From assembly GCA_963678485.1 (NCBI GenBank), contig OY782882.1:3100001-3164000 (forward strand): a stretch of DNA of 64,000 bases. The letters are read 5' to 3'. This DNA is from CALGYY01 sp963678485. GTDB taxonomy: Bacteria > Bacteroidota > Bacteroidia > Bacteroidales > CAIWKO01. A program made the translations under genes and the position numbers. The notes beneath the pieces were generated by a model. It ran no database searches. It was not told the origin of the DNA and worked only from the letters and a program-made list of their open reading frames with translations. This document shows positions 52,206-61,800 of this stretch, in pieces. Position 1 is the first letter of the stretch; the number at the start of each line of letters is the position of its first letter.

Positions 52206-55007
52206 ATGACCGAACCCCACCGCAAATTATTTCTGCTTGACGCGATGGCGCTCATCTATCGCGCCTTTTATGCACTCAATAAAAATCCACGCATCAATTC
52301 CAAAGGCTTGAATACCTCAGCAATTCTGGGGTTCACAAATACACTTTGGGATATTATCAAACGCGAGAAGCCAACTCATATCGGAGTGGCTTTCGATACT
52401 CAGGCACCAACGCATCGTCATACCGATTTTATCGAGTATAAAGCGAATCGCCAGGAAATGCCCGAAGATCTTAGCACAGCGCTTCCCTATATCGTTCAGG
52501 TCATCGAAGCTTTCGGAATACCTGTGCTATTTGTCGAAGGCTATGAAGCCGACGACGTAATTGGCACTCTGGCAAAGCAAGCCGAAAAGCAAGGCTTCAT
52601 TACTTATATGATGACCTCAGATAAGGATTTCGGTCAGTTAGTATCGGAACATATTTTTATGTATAAACCGGCTCGCATGGGAGAAAAGCCGGAGATAATG
52701 GGTGTGAAGGAAGTTTGCGAAAAATATAGTTTGTCGCATCCCGAGCAAATGATCGACCTGCTTGGACTTATGGGTGATGCCTCCGATAATATTCCCGGTA
52801 TTCCTGGCGTAGGGGAGGTTACTGCAAAAAAATTACTAGCACAGTTTGGTTCAGTCGAAAATCTTATCGCTAATGCGGATAAAATAGACAAACCCAGACT
52901 GCAGGCTATGGTCAACGACAATGTACAACTTGCGCTTCAATCAAAGATGCTTGCGACCATTATATTGGATGTCCCTATTCCTTTTGACCCGGATACACTG
53001 ATAATGTCCCATCCGGATATGGACCGGCTTAAAGCGCTGTTCGAGGAGCTAGAATTCAAAACAATGGCTCAGCGAATTTTCAACGATTTGCAGCAAAGCA
53101 ATGTGAATGTTGGTGCAATGGTGCAACCACACGCGCAAACCGATTTGTTCTCTTCCAATGATGAACCTACCTTGTTTGAGCCCATCGAAAGTCACAAAAC
53201 CATTGCTAATACGCCTCATCAATATTTTGTGGCCGATACGCCCATACTGCGTTCTCAGTTATTGAATCTGCTAAATAGCTCGGGCGATTTTTGCTTTGAT
53301 ACTGAAACTACTGGATTGGATATTTCAACAGCTGAACTGGTTGGGATGTCTTTCGCAGTAAAGTCTGGAGAAGCATGGTATGTCCCTATTCCCGAAGATC
53401 CTGAAACAGCTCAGTCAATAGTTGATGAGTTCAGACCAGTGTTTGAATCGGAATCTCTTTCTAAAACCGGACAAAACCTTAAGTTTGATATCGGCATACT
53501 GAAAAAGTATGGAATGGAAATCAATGGAAAATTGTTCGACACAATGCTCGCGCATTATCTGCTTCAGCCTGATATGAGGCATAACATGGACTTTTTAGCA
53601 GGGCAGTACCTCGATTATTCACCAGTCGCTATCGAAACTCTTATTGGAAAAAAAGGACGTTCACAGATGAGCATGCGTACCGTTCCACTGGAAGAAATTA
53701 AAGAATATGCTGGGGAGGATGCCGATGTTACGTTTCAACTTAAACAGGTATTTGAGCCATTGCTGGAGCAAGACCGCGTCAGGTCTTTATTTGATGAGCT
53801 TGAAGTTCCGCTCATCAAAGTTCTTAGTGCCATGGAATTTACAGGCATTCGTATCGATACCCCAGCATTGCATGAGTATTCTATAAAACTTGGTAATGAT
53901 ATAAAAACACTGGAATCCGAGATTTACGAATTGGCGGGAATTAGCTTCAATATTTCCTCTCCCAAACAACTTGGGGATATACTGTATACCAAATTGCGCA
54001 TTATCGATAATCCAAAGAAAACGCAAACGAAGCAATTCTCTACCGCCGAAGATGTACTGGCCAAAATGGCAAATAAACACCCCATCATCAATAAAATATT
54101 GGACTATCGCGAGCTGACAAAGCTTAAATCTACGTATGTGGATGCTCTGCCTTTGTTGGTAAGTTCAACGAGTGGACGATTGCACACTTCATACAATCAG
54201 GCCGTAACCAGCACCGGTCGCTTGAGTTCCAATAATCCTAATTTACAGAATATCCCCATCCGCACTGAGAAGGGACGTGAAATTCGTAAAGCCTTTGTTC
54301 CGCGCGACGAGCATCATACGCTAATCTCTGCCGACTACTCTCAAATCGAATTGAGAATTATAGCCTCTTTAGCCAACGAAACACAGATGATTGAGGATTT
54401 CAAAAATGGAATGGATATTCACTCCACTACAGCAGCGCGCGTCTACAATATTCCGTTGGATGAGGTAACAAAGGATATGAGACGCAATGCAAAGACCGTG
54501 AATTTTGGAATCATTTACGGAATCTCTGCATTTGGTCTGAGCGAGCGTCTTAATATTCCCCGTAAAGAAGCTGCCTCCATCATTGAGCAATACTTTTTAA
54601 AATATCCCGCTATCAAGGCATTTATGGATAATATGATTTTGTTCGCACGCGAATACGGTTATGTTGAAACAGTCCTGGGCCGTCGTCGTCACCTTAAGGA
54701 AATCAATTCCGGAAATGCCAATATTCGCGGTTTTGCTGAACGCAATGCGATCAATGCTCCAATCCAGGGGTCTGCTGCCGATATGATTAAAGTGGCCATG
54801 ATTCGTATCTTCAATGAAATGGAAGAACTAAAAATGAAATCAAAAATGGTGCTTCAGGTTCATGATGAGTTGGTGTTTGATGCCCGTATTGATGAACTTG
54901 AACCTCTGAAAGCCATTATTGGCAAGCATATGCGTAATGCAATTCCTATGGCTGTTCCTATGGATGTCGAGATCAGCCATGGCAGCAACTGGCTTGAGGC
55001 ACATTAG
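52206..55007 (+). CDS. polA: DNA polymerase I
   Basis: A 933-residue three-domain enzyme for gap filling, RNA primer removal and repair. The 5'-3' exonuclease (residues 1-300) has FLLDAMALIYRAFYAL and GDASDNIPGIPGVG. The 3'-5' proofreading domain (about 345-530) keeps the catalytic residues in FDTETTGLD near residue 363, so proofreading should be active. The polymerase domain (about 550-933) shows TGRLSSNNPNLQNIPIR, SADYSQIELRI, RRNAKTVNFGIIYG (finger helix) and QVHDELVF. All three parts are of usual length. Confidence 0.97.
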   Translation: MTEPHRKLFLLDAMALIYRAFYALNKNPRINSKGLNTSAILGFTNTLWDIIKREKPTHIGVAFDTQAPTHRHTDFIEYKANRQEMPEDLSTALPYIVQVIEAFGIPVLFVEGYEADDVIGTLAKQAEKQGFITYMMTSDKDFGQLVSEHIFMYKPARMGEKPEIMGVKEVCEKYSLSHPEQMIDLLGLMGDASDNIPGIPGVGEVTAKKLLAQFGSVENLIANADKIDKPRLQAMVNDNVQLALQSKMLATIILDVPIPFDPDTLIMSHPDMDRLKALFEELEFKTMAQRIFNDLQQSNVNVGAMVQPHAQTDLFSSNDEPTLFEPIESHKTIANTPHQYFVADTPILRSQLLNLLNSSGDFCFDTETTGLDISTAELVGMSFAVKSGEAWYVPIPEDPETAQSIVDEFRPVFESESLSKTGQNLKFDIGILKKYGMEINGKLFDTMLAHYLLQPDMRHNMDFLAGQYLDYSPVAIETLIGKKGRSQMSMRTVPLEEIKEYAGEDADVTFQLKQVFEPLLEQDRVRSLFDELEVPLIKVLSAMEFTGIRIDTPALHEYSIKLGNDIKTLESEIYELAGISFNISSPKQLGDILYTKLRIIDNPKKTQTKQFSTAEDVLAKMANKHPIINKILDYRELTKLKSTYVDALPLLVSSTSGRLHTSYNQAVTSTGRLSSNNPNLQNIPIRTEKGREIRKAFVPRDEHHTLISADYSQIELRIIASLANETQMIEDFKNGMDIHSTTAARVYNIPLDEVTKDMRRNAKTVNFGIIYGISAFGLSERLNIPRKEAASIIEQYFLKYPAIKAFMDNMILFAREYGYVETVLGRRRHLKEINSGNANIRGFAERNAINAPIQGSAADMIKVAMIRIFNEMEELKMKSKMVLQVHDELVFDARIDELEPLKAIIGKHMRNAIPMAVPMDVEISHGSNWLEAH

Positions 55008-55087
55008 TATTGTCCAAATACAGCCTTTCCCGTGTGACCTTTTTATTTCAGGTTTTATCAACTGATGTGTAAATTTTAATTTGCACA

Positions 55088-55119
55088 TTGGATGTTTAAT
55101 TAAAAAACAGTATTTTTAC
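55088..55119 (+). promoter_or_regulatory. Possible promoter of the four-paralogue/radical SAM operon
   Basis: TTG (55088-55090), 20 bases, then TATTTTTAC (55111-55119). The -7 box departs from TAnnTTTG at the last G. The first ATG follows 23 bases later. No other promoter-like sequence is seen within the five-gene run. Confidence 0.4.
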
Positions 55120-55142
55120 TCTGAGAACCCAAAACAAAAACT

Positions 55143-55748
55143 ATGTGGTATGCTGTAATTTTCGTTTTTGCCTTAGCTGGATTACTGTTTAGTTATACTG
55201 GACTAACTTCATGTAAAGGCGCCAGACCTTCAACTTCAGATACCTTGCCCGATAGTATTAAAGGGAAATACACTAAAGATGAAGTAAAGGCCATGCTCGA
55301 AGAATTGGCCGACAAGCCTGTAAAGAAGGAATTAAATCTGGGCGCAATGTGTTATTCCCCGCGTCCAATCCCCGATTCAGCGACATATATTTGCCCTGTA
55401 TGTGGCGAAAAAACAATCTATACTTACTCGCTGGCTGAGTTTGTTCAGAGCGAACTCCCTCGATGCCGCGAGCTTTCACGACGCTTCACCAAGAATTTGA
55501 TCCATCTCGATGAATCTCAGTATTGTAAAAAATGCACACCCAATGCTGCAAATCCTCCGAAACTTTGCCTTGATGTACAACTTGAAGGACAAGCACCAGT
55601 TGCCACTTGCGGTGTTCAAAGCTGGGATCTGACAATCTTAATTGCCTTCTTTGAAGGGAAGTCTATTTGCAAAACCTTTAATGATGGGGAAGTAGCTATG
55701 AAGGATCAGCTTCCAAGAGTAAGAACCTTACTGGGAATTAAAGAATAA
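55143..55748 (+). CDS. Membrane-anchored cysteine-rich protein, paralogue 1 of 4
   Basis: A 201-residue protein of a family I do not recognise. An N-terminal hydrophobic helix (MWYAVIFVFALAGLLFSYTG) leads to a lipobox-like LTSC with C24. The soluble part has six cysteines shared by all four paralogues: C70 in GAMCY, C84 and C87 in YICPVCGEKT, C108 in RCREL, C128 and C131 in YCKKCTP. The two CxxC pairs look like zinc-ribbon knuckles. It has extra cysteines of its own (KLCLD, ATCGV, SICKTF). The C-terminus ends in the family motif LLGI. It is the first gene of a five-gene run, 19 bases before the next. Metal binding and location are inferred. Confidence 0.75.
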   Translation: MWYAVIFVFALAGLLFSYTGLTSCKGARPSTSDTLPDSIKGKYTKDEVKAMLEELADKPVKKELNLGAMCYSPRPIPDSATYICPVCGEKTIYTYSLAEFVQSELPRCRELSRRFTKNLIHLDESQYCKKCTPNAANPPKLCLDVQLEGQAPVATCGVQSWDLTILIAFFEGKSICKTFNDGEVAMKDQLPRVRTLLGIKE

Positions 55749-55767
55749 AAATATTAAATAAACGACT

Positions 55768-56412
55768 ATGTGGTATATTATCGCAAGTGTACTTGCCTTT
55801 ACGGGAATGCTGATTGGGATTATCAGTGCTTTTAGTTCAACACCTGTCGAGGAAGAAATTGTTAATGAACAACGCGTTGACCATCGCGGTAAACCTATAA
55901 ATCCGCCAGATAGTATTACCGGAAACTATAGCAAGGAAGAGGTGCAGAAAAAGCTGAAGAAACTTGCTTCATCACCTGCACCTGTAGTATTGAAACCCGG
56001 AGCAATGTGCTACAGTGTTGCCATGCCGCCAGCCACTGCTGAATATGTTTGCCCGCACTGTGGCGAAAAGACCGTGTATACGGAGTCGTACGTTTATACT
56101 GTACAATATGATATTGCTTCATGCAGAACCCTGGTTAAAAATATGCCGGGACTTAAGGTGGAATTAGACGAATCAGCATTTTGCCGAAAGTGCAGTCCCA
56201 ATGTGGAAAATCCATCACTGAACATTAAGGTCTATTACAGCGGAGAAACCACTCCTTATATAGCAAAGGGTGTAAGTTCGAATGATCTTCAGTTGATGTA
56301 TGAATTCCTTAACGGGGAAAAGAAACACGAAGGTGGCGCCAGTGGCGAGTCTCCGCTTAAGAATTTTACCGAACGCCTTGAATATTTATTAGGGATTGAT
56401 TTGAAAAATTAG
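55768..56412 (+). CDS. Membrane-anchored cysteine-rich protein, paralogue 2 of 4
   Basis: A 214-residue homologue of the preceding gene product. The N-terminal helix (MWYIIASVLAFTGMLIGIIS) is kept, but there is no cysteine after it, so it is probably a plain membrane anchor and not a lipoprotein. A longer acidic linker (EEEIVNEQR) follows. The six shared cysteines are present in GAMCY, YVCPHCGEKT, SCRTL and FCRKCSP, and it has no others, making it the minimal form of the family. The C-terminal part (NDLQLMYEFLNGE, SPLKNFTERLEYLLGI) matches the other copies. The next start is only five bases after its stop. Confidence 0.75.
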   Translation: MWYIIASVLAFTGMLIGIISAFSSTPVEEEIVNEQRVDHRGKPINPPDSITGNYSKEEVQKKLKKLASSPAPVVLKPGAMCYSVAMPPATAEYVCPHCGEKTVYTESYVYTVQYDIASCRTLVKNMPGLKVELDESAFCRKCSPNVENPSLNIKVYYSGETTPYIAKGVSSNDLQLMYEFLNGEKKHEGGASGESPLKNFTERLEYLLGIDLKN

Positions 56413-56417
56413 CGATT

Positions 56418-57050
56418 ATGTGGATTTATATTGCGGTGTTTGTAATATCTACAGGCCTGATATTTGGCCTCAGTGGCTGCTTTACGGGAGCTTCCCGACT
56501 AGGCAATGCAAATCCAAACGACAGTATATTCTATCCAACCGATACTTCCGTTGCAAGCACTTCGCGTGAGGAAATGGTGCGTCGTCTGCAAGCACTCGCT
56601 GAAAGTCCCGCTCCTGCTGAACTTAGCCCCGGAGCAATGTGCTACGAAATGGCTGCTCCTCCTGAACGTATTGAATATATTTGTCCTAAGTGCGGACAAA
56701 AAACGATTTATACCAAAAGTGATGCATACAGCATGGTTCAGGATGCCAATGCATGCAGACAGCTGGTAGCAAATATCAAAGGCCTTGACCTGCGCCTCGA
56801 GGAAATAAATTTTTGTCACCATTGTTATCCTAAAACTACCGAAGATCCAAAAATGGTGTTATACATCAGGTACAAAGGAGAAACTCAAGAGCAAAAAGTT
56901 GAAGCAATCAATAGCTATAAACTTAGCCTGATCTATGCTTTTATGACGGGTCAGACTACATATGCTGGAGATTACGGACAGGAAGCACCATTAAAAAATT
57001 ATATCAAAGAAATCAGTGATATTTTAAAACTCGACAACCCCAAACCCTAA
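56418..57050 (+). CDS. Membrane-anchored cysteine-rich protein, paralogue 3 of 4
   Basis: A 210-residue third copy. The N-terminal helix MWIYIAVFVISTGLIFGLSG is followed by a cysteine (LSGC, C21), a lipobox-like site as in copy 1. The six family cysteines are in GAMCYEMAAPP, YICPKCGQKT, ACRQL and FCHHCYP. The second pair here contains two histidines between the cysteines, which could change metal preference. The conserved tail (YKLSLIYAFMTGQ, APLKNYIKEISDIL) is present. It is flanked by gaps of 5 and 11 bases, so translation of the run is probably coupled. Confidence 0.75.
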   Translation: MWIYIAVFVISTGLIFGLSGCFTGASRLGNANPNDSIFYPTDTSVASTSREEMVRRLQALAESPAPAELSPGAMCYEMAAPPERIEYICPKCGQKTIYTKSDAYSMVQDANACRQLVANIKGLDLRLEEINFCHHCYPKTTEDPKMVLYIRYKGETQEQKVEAINSYKLSLIYAFMTGQTTYAGDYGQEAPLKNYIKEISDILKLDNPKP

Positions 57051-57061
57051 TAATAAAAACT

Positions 57062-57694
57062 ATGTGGTACGTTATTGCAATTGTAATCGCTGCTGCAGGA
57101 TTGATTCTTGGATTAATCAGCTATTCTTCTGGCAATGTTACTGGCCTTGGAGATTCTGATAGCCTGCGTAATTCGGTGCCGTACGATAGTATAAAAAAAC
57201 CGCTATCACGTCAGGCCCTTAAACAAAAGCTGGAAAATCTGGCCAATAAACCTGTCCCTGCAAAACTGGAATCCGGAGCTATGTGCTATAAAATGGCCAG
57301 TCCGCCTAACAGAGTAGAATACATATGTCCGGTATGTCACGAAAAAACACTCTACTCAGATGAGTCAGGCTATTTTCTTAATGCTAATCTTGAGTCGTGC
57401 AGGTCGCTCGCCGCTAAACTGACCGCTATCAACTGCCATCTCGATGAAACTCAATTCTGCAAAAAATGCAGCCCTGAAATTGTTGGACTTCCTGAATTAT
57501 GCATAGAAACCCAATATGCGGAGGAAGGACAAAAAAACAGAGTGTGCGGAATAACCCATGACGACCTTGAAATTCTTCGTGATTTTCTTGATGGCAAAGT
57601 TGTTTATAAAGACGACTACGATAATGAAAATCCGCTTAAAGAAAAGCTTTCCCGCATATCTACCTTGTTGGGAATCGAATTGGATAAAAAGTAG
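57062..57694 (+). CDS. Membrane-anchored cysteine-rich protein, paralogue 4 of 4
   Basis: A 210-residue fourth copy. It starts MWYVIAIVIAAAGLILGLIS and lacks a following cysteine, as in copy 2. Family cysteines lie in GAMCYKMASPP, YICPVCHEKT (histidine replaces the usual glycine), SCRSL and FCKKCSP; two more are in ELCIE and RVCGI. The conserved tail is DDLEILRDFLDGK and NPLKEKLSRISTLLGIEL. It is the copy next to the radical SAM gene, whose likely ATG begins 22 bases after its stop. Confidence 0.75.
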   Translation: MWYVIAIVIAAAGLILGLISYSSGNVTGLGDSDSLRNSVPYDSIKKPLSRQALKQKLENLANKPVPAKLESGAMCYKMASPPNRVEYICPVCHEKTLYSDESGYFLNANLESCRSLAAKLTAINCHLDETQFCKKCSPEIVGLPELCIETQYAEEGQKNRVCGITHDDLEILRDFLDGKVVYKDDYDNENPLKEKLSRISTLLGIELDKK

Positions 57695-57716
57695 ATTGAA
57701 CTGATAAGGTGATTTG

Positions 57717-58811
57717 ATGATGGAAGAAAAAACTGTCCTTTCAAGACTGGCACCTTCATTTCTGCCAGCTACTGGTGTGCTCGAAATGACTTATGCCTGT
57801 AACCACGAATGCTTGTTCTGTTCTTGTCCCTGGGAAGCCCGCAATAACGGCTTTAAGCGCAGGAAGGAAATGGGAACCGAAGAATGGAAGCGCACTATTC
57901 GCTTGCTATGCGAAAAAGGCGTTTCTAACCTGGCTTTCACCGGAGGCGAACCTTTAATGAAAAATGATATATTTGAGTTGATAGAATATGCATCAAATTG
58001 CACTACTGAACATATTGAAACGGTGAATGGTTCGCTAAAATCATCCTTCGGTCCACCCAAATTGTATCTGATTTCCAATGGAAAACTGGTCAATGAAAAA
58101 GTGTTTGAAATCTGCAGCAAGTATAATATTCATTTAAGTATGAGTCTTCCCGGACTTACCACCCTGAATTATCACACAGGAGGGAAAGGGAATGCAGATG
58201 ATATTCTTAGTAAATTTCGTCGTGCGAAAGAAGTGGGATTATCCACAACAGTAAATGTTACCGTTACTAAAAAGAATATCCATGAGTTGTATGAAACCAT
58301 TGCCAGTGGCATTTTAGCTGGGGCCGATACCTTACTGATGAATCGGTTTTTACCGGGAGGCCGGGGTATTAAGTATGCTGATGATTTACTGCTTGATATT
58401 GATCAAACGAATCAAATGCTTGATATTGCTGAAGAAGTTCTCGCGACTTCAAAGCGTATCGGCAGCGTTGGTACTGAGCTTCCCAAATGTATTCTGAAAC
58501 ATACCAACTATACCCAACTGAAAGTGGGAACTCAGTGTAGTGCAGCTATTGACTTTTTCGTAGTCGGTCCCTCAGGTTATGTGCGTACCTGCAATCATTC
58601 ACCCATCGAACTCGAACACATTAGTGAATGGGAAAAGATTAAGGACAACCCCTATTGGCGGAAGTTTGTGATGAAGCAGTACCACCCCGAAATGTGCTCC
58701 GATTGCAATCTTCTTTTTGATTGTGATGGCGGTTGCAGAGAAGCTGCTCACATTTGTGGCGGAAGCGTGAATGCCCCCGATCCTTTACTGCCTAATGGGA
58801 AACCTGTCTAG
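57717..58811 (+). CDS. Radical SAM/SPASM-domain enzyme
   Basis: A 364-residue radical SAM enzyme. The SAM cluster motif CxxxCxxC is CNHECLFC at residues 28-35, and FTGGEPLM is the GGE motif. The C-terminus carries a complete SPASM pattern: CX12GX4C in CSAAIDFFVV...GYVRTC, then CX2CX5CX3C in CSDCNLLFDCDGGC, then a last cysteine in HICGG. This predicts two auxiliary 4Fe-4S clusters, as in enzymes that modify peptides or proteins (anaerobic sulfatase maturation, thioether formation). Three start codons are in a row (TTG, ATG, ATG); the first ATG is chosen, after AAGGTG. It ends the four-paralogue run, so those proteins are candidate substrates (inference). Its stop overlaps that of converging dnaE. 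Confidence 0.9.
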   Translation: MMEEKTVLSRLAPSFLPATGVLEMTYACNHECLFCSCPWEARNNGFKRRKEMGTEEWKRTIRLLCEKGVSNLAFTGGEPLMKNDIFELIEYASNCTTEHIETVNGSLKSSFGPPKLYLISNGKLVNEKVFEICSKYNIHLSMSLPGLTTLNYHTGGKGNADDILSKFRRAKEVGLSTTVNVTVTKKNIHELYETIASGILAGADTLLMNRFLPGGRGIKYADDLLLDIDQTNQMLDIAEEVLATSKRIGSVGTELPKCILKHTNYTQLKVGTQCSAAIDFFVVGPSGYVRTCNHSPIELEHISEWEKIKDNPYWRKFVMKQYHPEMCSDCNLLFDCDGGCREAAHICGGSVNAPDPLLPNGKPV

Positions 58812-61800
58812 CTGAGTTTAAACTGGGCGATATTGCTTTTTTTAAGCCACTTTACGAAATCAGCCGGTGCAACCCGGTGATTCTTGGATTTTAACTCAAG
58901 CAATTGCTTATCATCTTCATCAATGACTTTTATTTTTACTGGAACCTTACCGGGGAAACGCTTAATGGCAGCGGAGACCTGATCAACCTGATCGTTGTCG
59001 AGATTTTGTAATTGAAAAAACAGCGTGATTGTTTTTGTATATTTCTCCAGCACTTCCGACAATAATTCTATAGCGTTAACACGCAGTTCAAGTTCCTCTG
59101 AACTGTATTTTTTATCGACTCGACCATGAATGAGAAGGAAGCGTCCTGATTCAAGCAGATGACGGAACTTGAGATAATTTTCGGAAAACAAGGCCAGCGT
59201 TATTGATCCGGTGTAGTCTTCGATGGTAAAATTGCCATAATCTTTTCCTGTTTTGGTAACTTTGTGTGCTGCTGCAGTCACCATCCCGCCGAATTTCAAA
59301 TCCCTGCCCTTCAAGCCTTCCATGCCGTCTTTAATCTTCTGTAAATTGAAGTTCGCAAAGGACCCCAATTCAGTATTGTATTCATCAAGCGGATGTCCTG
59401 AAATGTAAAAACCTATTACTGTGTTTTCATTCCGTAATTGCTCAATATTCGACCAGGGTTCGCAGTTTGGGATATCAGGATCGGGTACTTGTATTTCATC
59501 ATCCCCACCAAATAAGGAGTTTTGCATGCTGGCTTTGCGGTTTTGCAATAGGCCAACATGACGGATGAGCTTTTCCATAAAATTCAGATCATCCTGTTTA
59601 GTCTGATGAAAATACTGGGCACGGTGCACTCCCGGGAAGGTGTCAAATGCCCCGGACGAAGCAAGGGCTTCGAAGCAGCGCTTGTTCACTGAGCGCAGGT
59701 TCACTCTTTTTGCAAAATCAAAAATTGTTCTGTATGGCCCATTGGCCTTGCGTTCCTCAATAATCGATTCTACAGCCATTTCCCCAACACCTTTAACAGC
59801 AGCCAATCCAAAACGTATCTCACCTTTTTTATTCACAGTGAAACGCTGATCGCTTTCGTTTACATCCGGTCCCAATACGGCAATCTGATGGGCGCGACTT
59901 TCGTCGATATAATAGGTAATGTCTTTAATGTCGTTGATGTTGCGGCTAAGGACAGCTGCATAGAACTCAGCAGGATAGTGCGCTTTGAGATATGCCATTT
60001 TATAGGCAATGTAAGCGTAACAAGTACTATGCGATTTGTTGAATGCATATTGGGCAAAGGCTTCCCAGTCGGTCCATACTTTTTGAGCAATCTTCCCGTC
60101 GATTCCGTTTTTCTCACAGCCATCAATGAATTGAACTTTCATTTTGGCCATCATTTCCGGAATTTTCTTTCCCATCGCCTTACGGAGGGAGTCGGCTTCC
60201 CCTCTTGTAAAGCCTGCCATGGCTCTAGAAAGTTGCATTACCTGTTCCTGATACACTGTAATTCCATAAGTTCCCTTGAGGAATTCTTCCATCACCGCAT
60301 GATCAAAAACAATCTTCTCTTTGCCATTTTTACGACGTATATAATTTGGGATATACTCCATGGGACCCGGACGGTACAGGGCATTCATGGCAATGAGATC
60401 TTCGAAATGGTTTGGCTTAAGCTCTTTCAAATGCTTGCGCATCCCGTCACTTTCAAACTGAAAAACGCCACCGGTATCGCCCCTGCTGAATAACTCAAAC
60501 GTTTCAGCATCATCAAAAGGAATCGTCTCTATATCCAAATCTTCCCCCTTGGATAATTTTATGTTATAAATGGCATCCCTGATAATGGACAAGGTCTTTA
60601 ATCCTAAAAAGTCCATCTTAAGCATACCCACTGATTCTACCAAGCCGCCTTCAAATTGTGTAACAAGCAACTTCGAATCCTTGGAGGTACAAACAGGAAT
60701 GTGATCGGTGAGATCGTCGCGGCTGATAATAACCCCACAAGCATGTAAGCCTGTATGACGCACCGATCCCTCCAGTGTTTCAGCATATTTAAGGGTTTCG
60801 GCAATGAGAGGATTGGATGAACTACGCGCATCTGCGAGTTCCTTCACTTCTTTGTAGGCTGATTTTAATGTGGTTCCTGGTCGCTCAGGGACCAACTTTG
60901 CAAGTTTATCGGCATCGCTTAATGGCAGTTTTTGTACACGCGCGACATCTCGTATAGCCATCTTTGCAGCCATGGTGCCAAAGGTGATAATCTGTGCAAC
61001 GCGGTTATATCCGTATTTCTCAAGTACCCAATTGATTACCTTTTCACGACCGTCCTCATCGAAATCAATATCAATATCAGGCATTGATATACGATCGGGG
61101 TTAAGGAAGCGCTCAAACAGCAAGTCATATTTAATAGGGTCAATATCCGTAATGTAATTGCAGTATGCAACCACACTGCCTGCTGCAGATCCACGTCCCG
61201 GGCCAACCGAAACATCCATATCGCGGGCAGCCTGAATAAAATCCTGTACAATCAGAAAATATCCCGAAAAGCCCATATTCGAAATAACGCCCAACTCGAA
61301 ATCGATTCGTTCGGTAATCTCGGGAGTTATTTCCTTATAACGTTTTGCTGCTCCCAGATAAGTGAGGTGTCGAAGGTACTCATTGGGGTCAGGAAACGCC
61401 TCCGGCAATGGGAAATCAGGAAGAATGGCCTGTTGGTCAAGACTGTACTTTTCGATCTTTTCGGCCACTTCCATGGTGTTCTGTAATGCGTCCGGAATAT
61501 CGCTGAACAAGGCTGCCATTTGATCGGCAGTTTTAAGGTACTCTTGCTTCGAATACCGCATGCGGCTTGGATCATCAAGGTCTTTTCCTGTATTGAGGCA
61601 GATCAATCGATCGTGCGCATCGGCATCTTCTGCATGAATAAAATGGACGTCATTGGTGGCAATAATCTTAATACCAAATTGAATGGAGTATTTTTTAAAT
61701 GCCTCGATTACCTGATTTTGCTGGGCAAGCGTATCCGCATCATAGACCGGATCACCGGTCGCATGTCGCTGAACTTCCAAATAATAATCTTCGCCAAATA

